A stretch of 9,061 nt of DNA from Thermoprotei archaeon (GTDB lineage: Archaea; Thermoproteota; Thermoprotei_A; Marsarchaeales; UBA168), in the NCBI GenBank assembly GCA_011055275.1, contig DSEZ01000055.1:1-9061 (forward strand), read 5' to 3'. The notes beneath the pieces are model-generated. The model worked only from the letters and a program-made list of their open reading frames with translations. It did no database searches and was not told the DNA's origin. This document shows positions 7,179 to 9,061 of the stretch, one piece after another (within the stretch, counting starts at the first letter, position 1; every line of letters begins with the position of its first letter). Both the position numbers and the translations under genes were made by a program.

Positions 7179-7346
7179 TATCGGAATTAGACCTTGGCGC
7201 CATTACATAACCTACCCAAGAGGGCGAATCGGGTCAGGTCTCGCTTTCAGTTTAAAAGCCGCTCACGCAGTTTCTGATAAGTTGCCTTCTCTTAAGAACC
7301 CGCTCCCGAAAGATAACGTCATAGTTCATCTGATCATGAGATCCCG

Positions 7347-7357
7347 GTTCTAAGAAC
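7347..7357. promoter_or_regulatory. Perfect 11-bp palindrome next to the tldD TATA box
   Basis: GTTCTAAGAAC is two perfect 5-bp arms around one base. It ends 2 bp before the predicted TATA region, overlapping where TFB would bind, and is a plausible site for a dimeric transcription factor. A related but imperfect copy (TTCTCTTAAGAA, 7287-7298) lies about 58 bp upstream. Confidence 0.35.
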
Positions 7358-7358
7358 G

Positions 7359-7366
7359 CTTTTTAA
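7359..7366 (+). promoter_or_regulatory. TATA box for tldD
   Basis: CTTTTTAA is centred about 24 nt before the tldD ATG at 7386, so transcription should begin at or next to the start codon. No Shine-Dalgarno sequence precedes the ATG, which agrees with a leaderless mRNA. Confidence 0.5.
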
Positions 7367-7385
7367 CGACCAAGGATTTCGTTGT

Positions 7386-8813
7386 ATGATCAACGAAGAT
7401 CTGGCTTTAAACCTAATACGTCGTGCTGAGCAACTCGGCGCTTCTTACGTCGAAACCCGTTTCGAGGAATCCGAGGAAGAGGGGGCAATCGTTAAAAACA
7501 GGGAGGTCGACGCGGTGGGATATTCGCGCGCGAGTGGAGTGGGAATTCGGGTGGTTTACAGAGGAGCGCTTGGTTTTTCATCAACAAACGACCTGTCTGA
7601 AGCAAGCCTAATGAAGATGTTGGACACCGCTATCAGCATGGCCAAAGCCGCGAGCATCAGGATAAAGAATCCCGTGCGCGTCGCTCAGATTGAAAGCGTC
7701 TCAGCAAAATGGGCATCGGAGCGCAAGCAAAATCCTTTCTCAGTACCCATGGAGGAAAAGATAAACGAACTGCTCGCCCTAGATGATTACGCAACTTATG
7801 CTGACGTCACATTCCCCGCTAGGGTGTTTTCAATCGGGTTCAATGAAAAGAGAAAACTCATCGTTAACAGCTACGGGGATAAAGTGGAGAGTGATGTATT
7901 AAGGGCGGAGGGCTTTATCTTTCTAACTGCCTATAACCCGCAAAAAGGAAGCATACAAAAATATGATCAACTGGGCGAGGCCAGCGGATGGGAAGCGGTG
8001 GCCAAATGGGACTTAAGGAATAGGACGAAGGAACTGGCAAACGTCCTTTCAGATAACTTGATGAAGGGGACCCTTCCCGAGACTGGGGAGAAAGACGTGG
8101 TTTTGGGCTCTGAGGTATCCGGCATAGTCGTCCACGAGTCCGCCGGTCATCCAGCAGAAGCAGATAGGATACTTGGAAGGGAGGCCGCGCAAGCTGGGGA
8201 GTCGTACCTCAAGCCAACTTCATTGGGCCTTAAGATCGGATCAGATAAGGTCAACGTAATCGATGACCCAACATTGCCCCATTCTTACGGGTACTACCTC
8301 TACGATGATGAGGGTGTAAAAGCTAGGCCCAGGTACCTCATAAAAGATGGTATAATAAATGAGTTTCTTCACAATAGGGAAACCGCGTCCCTTCTGGGAG
8401 CCCAGCCAAACGGCGCAGCCAGGGCCTCAGCTTTTGACAGGGAACCCATGGTAAGGATGGCAAACACCTATTTCGCGCCAGGAGATCAATCATTGGATGA
8501 ACTGGTAGAAGGCATAAGCGATGGCGTATACATAAAGTCTTTCATGGAATGGAACATAGATGACGTGAGGTGGAACGAAAGGTACGTCGGGTTGGAGGCC
8601 TATTCCATAAAGAACGGCAAGATCGAGGAGCCACTCAAGGCTCCCGTGCTGGAGATAACAACCGGAAAGCTCTATTCAAGCGTTGACGCCGTTAGCAGGA
8701 ACCTTGCTTTCAATGCCGCCACGTGTGGCAAAGGTGAACCATCGCAAGGAGTTCCTGTGTGGACAGGAGGTGCCGAGGTAAGACTTAGAAGGGTGAGGAT
8801 TTCTAAGAGGTGA
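7386..8813 (+). CDS. tldD: TldD zinc metalloprotease, catalytic subunit
   Basis: This 475-residue protein is a complete TldD. TldD with TldE forms a heterodimeric zinc peptidase that degrades small unfolded peptides and, in some bacteria, matures ribosomally made peptides. The metal site is intact: HESAGH with H250, E251 and H255, plus C447 in TCGKGEPSQGVPV, matching the His-Glu-His-Cys pattern of E. coli TldD. The N-terminal domain (about 1-220) has LGASYVETR and GVGIRVVYRGALGFSSTN. The C-terminal domain has VIDDPTLPHSYG, YDDEG at 306-310, and NGAARASAFDREPMVRMANT, a conserved TldD segment. Length agrees with the family (about 450-480). The ATG fits leaderless transcription from the TATA box 24 nt upstream. 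A TldE-like gene starts 5 nt after the stop, so the two are an operon. Function in this organism, including natural substrates, is inferred from the family. Confidence 0.95.
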   Translation: MINEDLALNLIRRAEQLGASYVETRFEESEEEGAIVKNREVDAVGYSRASGVGIRVVYRGALGFSSTNDLSEASLMKMLDTAISMAKAASIRIKNPVRVAQIESVSAKWASERKQNPFSVPMEEKINELLALDDYATYADVTFPARVFSIGFNEKRKLIVNSYGDKVESDVLRAEGFIFLTAYNPQKGSIQKYDQLGEASGWEAVAKWDLRNRTKELANVLSDNLMKGTLPETGEKDVVLGSEVSGIVVHESAGHPAEADRILGREAAQAGESYLKPTSLGLKIGSDKVNVIDDPTLPHSYGYYLYDDEGVKARPRYLIKDGIINEFLHNRETASLLGAQPNGAARASAFDREPMVRMANTYFAPGDQSLDELVEGISDGVYIKSFMEWNIDDVRWNERYVGLEAYSIKNGKIEEPLKAPVLEITTGKLYSSVDAVSRNLAFNAATCGKGEPSQGVPVWTGGAEVRLRRVRISKR

Positions 8814-8815
8814 TC
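8807..8815 (+). promoter_or_regulatory. Extended Shine-Dalgarno for the second tldE
   Basis: GAGGTGATC spans the tldD stop codon and is complementary over nine bases to the usual prokaryotic 16S rRNA 3' end (GATCACCTC). The GAGG core ends 8 nt before ATG 8819. It decides the start of the downstream gene and suggests strong translation of the partner immediately after TldD. Confidence 0.75.
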
Positions 8816-8818
8816 CGA

Positions 8819-9061
8819 ATGCAAAGCGCCGATCTGGACGTCGCTCAAGTGGTCGTAAGGAGCGCAAAACCGGGCGAGGAGGTAGCATGCCTCATAGCTT
8901 CAACTTCCAGAAAGATGGTGAGGTTCTCTAACGGCGAGTTCACGGTTTCCCAAGCATGGAATGAGATCGAGACCGCGATACTTTACAAGAACCGTGGAAG
9001 CATCGCGGTTGGCTCCACCCTAAGCACCGCCACGGACGCAGCCCTCAGCCTGCTCGACAGG
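8819..9061 (+). CDS. TldE/PmbA-like subunit, partial (cut by window end)
   Basis: An open frame of 81 codons begins with ATG 8819 and continues past the window end, beginning MQSADLDVAQVVVRSAKPGE. Residues about 31-50 read RKMVRFSNGEFTVSQAWNEI, the pattern seen near the N-terminus of PmbA/TldE proteins, followed by a Gly/Ser stretch (GSIAVGSTLS) and a helix like that of the first domain. It starts 5 nt after tldD behind a nine-base Shine-Dalgarno sequence, the expected place for the TldE partner. I infer that it is the non-catalytic subunit that pairs with the intact TldD; the C-terminal domain, where a metal site would show, lies outside the window. No odd base composition is seen. Confidence 0.82.
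   Translation, partial: MQSADLDVAQVVVRSAKPGEEVACLIASTSRKMVRFSNGEFTVSQAWNEIETAILYKNRGSIAVGSTLSTATDAALSLLDR

Larger units (their letters stand above)
7137..7385. other. Divergent intergenic spacer between grpE and tldD
   Basis: This 249-bp spacer holds the grpE TATA box on the left and the tldD TATA box on the right. I see no open frame, tRNA or other RNA gene in the middle. It contains two related TAAGAAC half-sites (7293-7299 and 7351-7357), the second inside the perfect palindrome GTTCTAAGAAC, and a TGATCA palindrome (7331-7336) that recurs over the tldD start codon (7387-7392). Confidence 0.6.

Noticed and set aside
7205..7260. Possible tRNA (GGGCGAATCGGGT resembles a T-arm)
   Set aside because: The T-loop consensus GTTCRA is not met and no acceptor stem or anticodon arm can be folded around it.
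7270..7335. Possible C/D box guide RNA (CTGATAAG ... CTGA)
   Set aside because: The C box is imperfect and no internal D' and C' boxes are present.

Overview
The window looks archaeal, probably from the TACK/Thermoproteota side and perhaps a moderately thermophilic Nitrososphaeria-like lineage. That placement is inference. It rests on paired TldD/TldE genes of archaeal layout, TATA-like boxes about 23-25 nt upstream of several start codons (the spacing of leaderless archaeal transcripts), frequent AGG/AGA and ATA codons, a DnaK with the short N-terminal quadrant seen in archaea and Gram-positive bacteria, and one ribosome binding site matching nine bases of the archaeal anti-Shine-Dalgarno sequence. 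DnaK/DnaJ/GrpE occurs in only part of the Archaea, so its presence narrows the choice.

Layout. At the left edge (1-74, minus) is the start of an unrecognised gene that runs out of the window. Next is a HAD-superfamily hydrolase (226-936, minus). A 92-bp divergent promoter region separates it from two plus-strand genes of the TldD/PmbA family: a TldD-like protein whose HExxxH site is lost (1029-2303), and an overlapping TldE/PmbA-like protein (about 2296-3636). These converge on, and overlap by 107 bp, a minus-strand chaperone cluster read as grpE (7136-6663), dnaK (6570-4729), dnaJ (4714-3530). A 249-bp divergent spacer follows, then a second plus-strand pair: a canonical TldD with an intact HESAGH site (7386-8813), and a second TldE-like gene cut by the window end (8819 to beyond 9061).

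How it fits together. DnaJ, DnaK and GrpE form the Hsp70 folding cycle: co-chaperone/client delivery, ATP-driven holdase, and nucleotide exchange. TldD and TldE form a zinc-dependent peptidase heterodimer in the families where it has been studied. Here one apparently active pair and one pair lacking the catalytic motif flank the Hsp70 genes, giving a small protein quality-control neighbourhood. The most interesting points are the degenerate TldD paralogue, the tail-to-tail dnaJ/tldE overlap with an unusual DnaJ C-terminal extension, an Asp-to-Glu change in the DnaK nucleotide site, and palindromes beside the dnaK and tldD promoters. No RNA genes, CRISPR arrays, insertion sequences or origins were seen. 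No gene-free stretch exceeds 300 bases.
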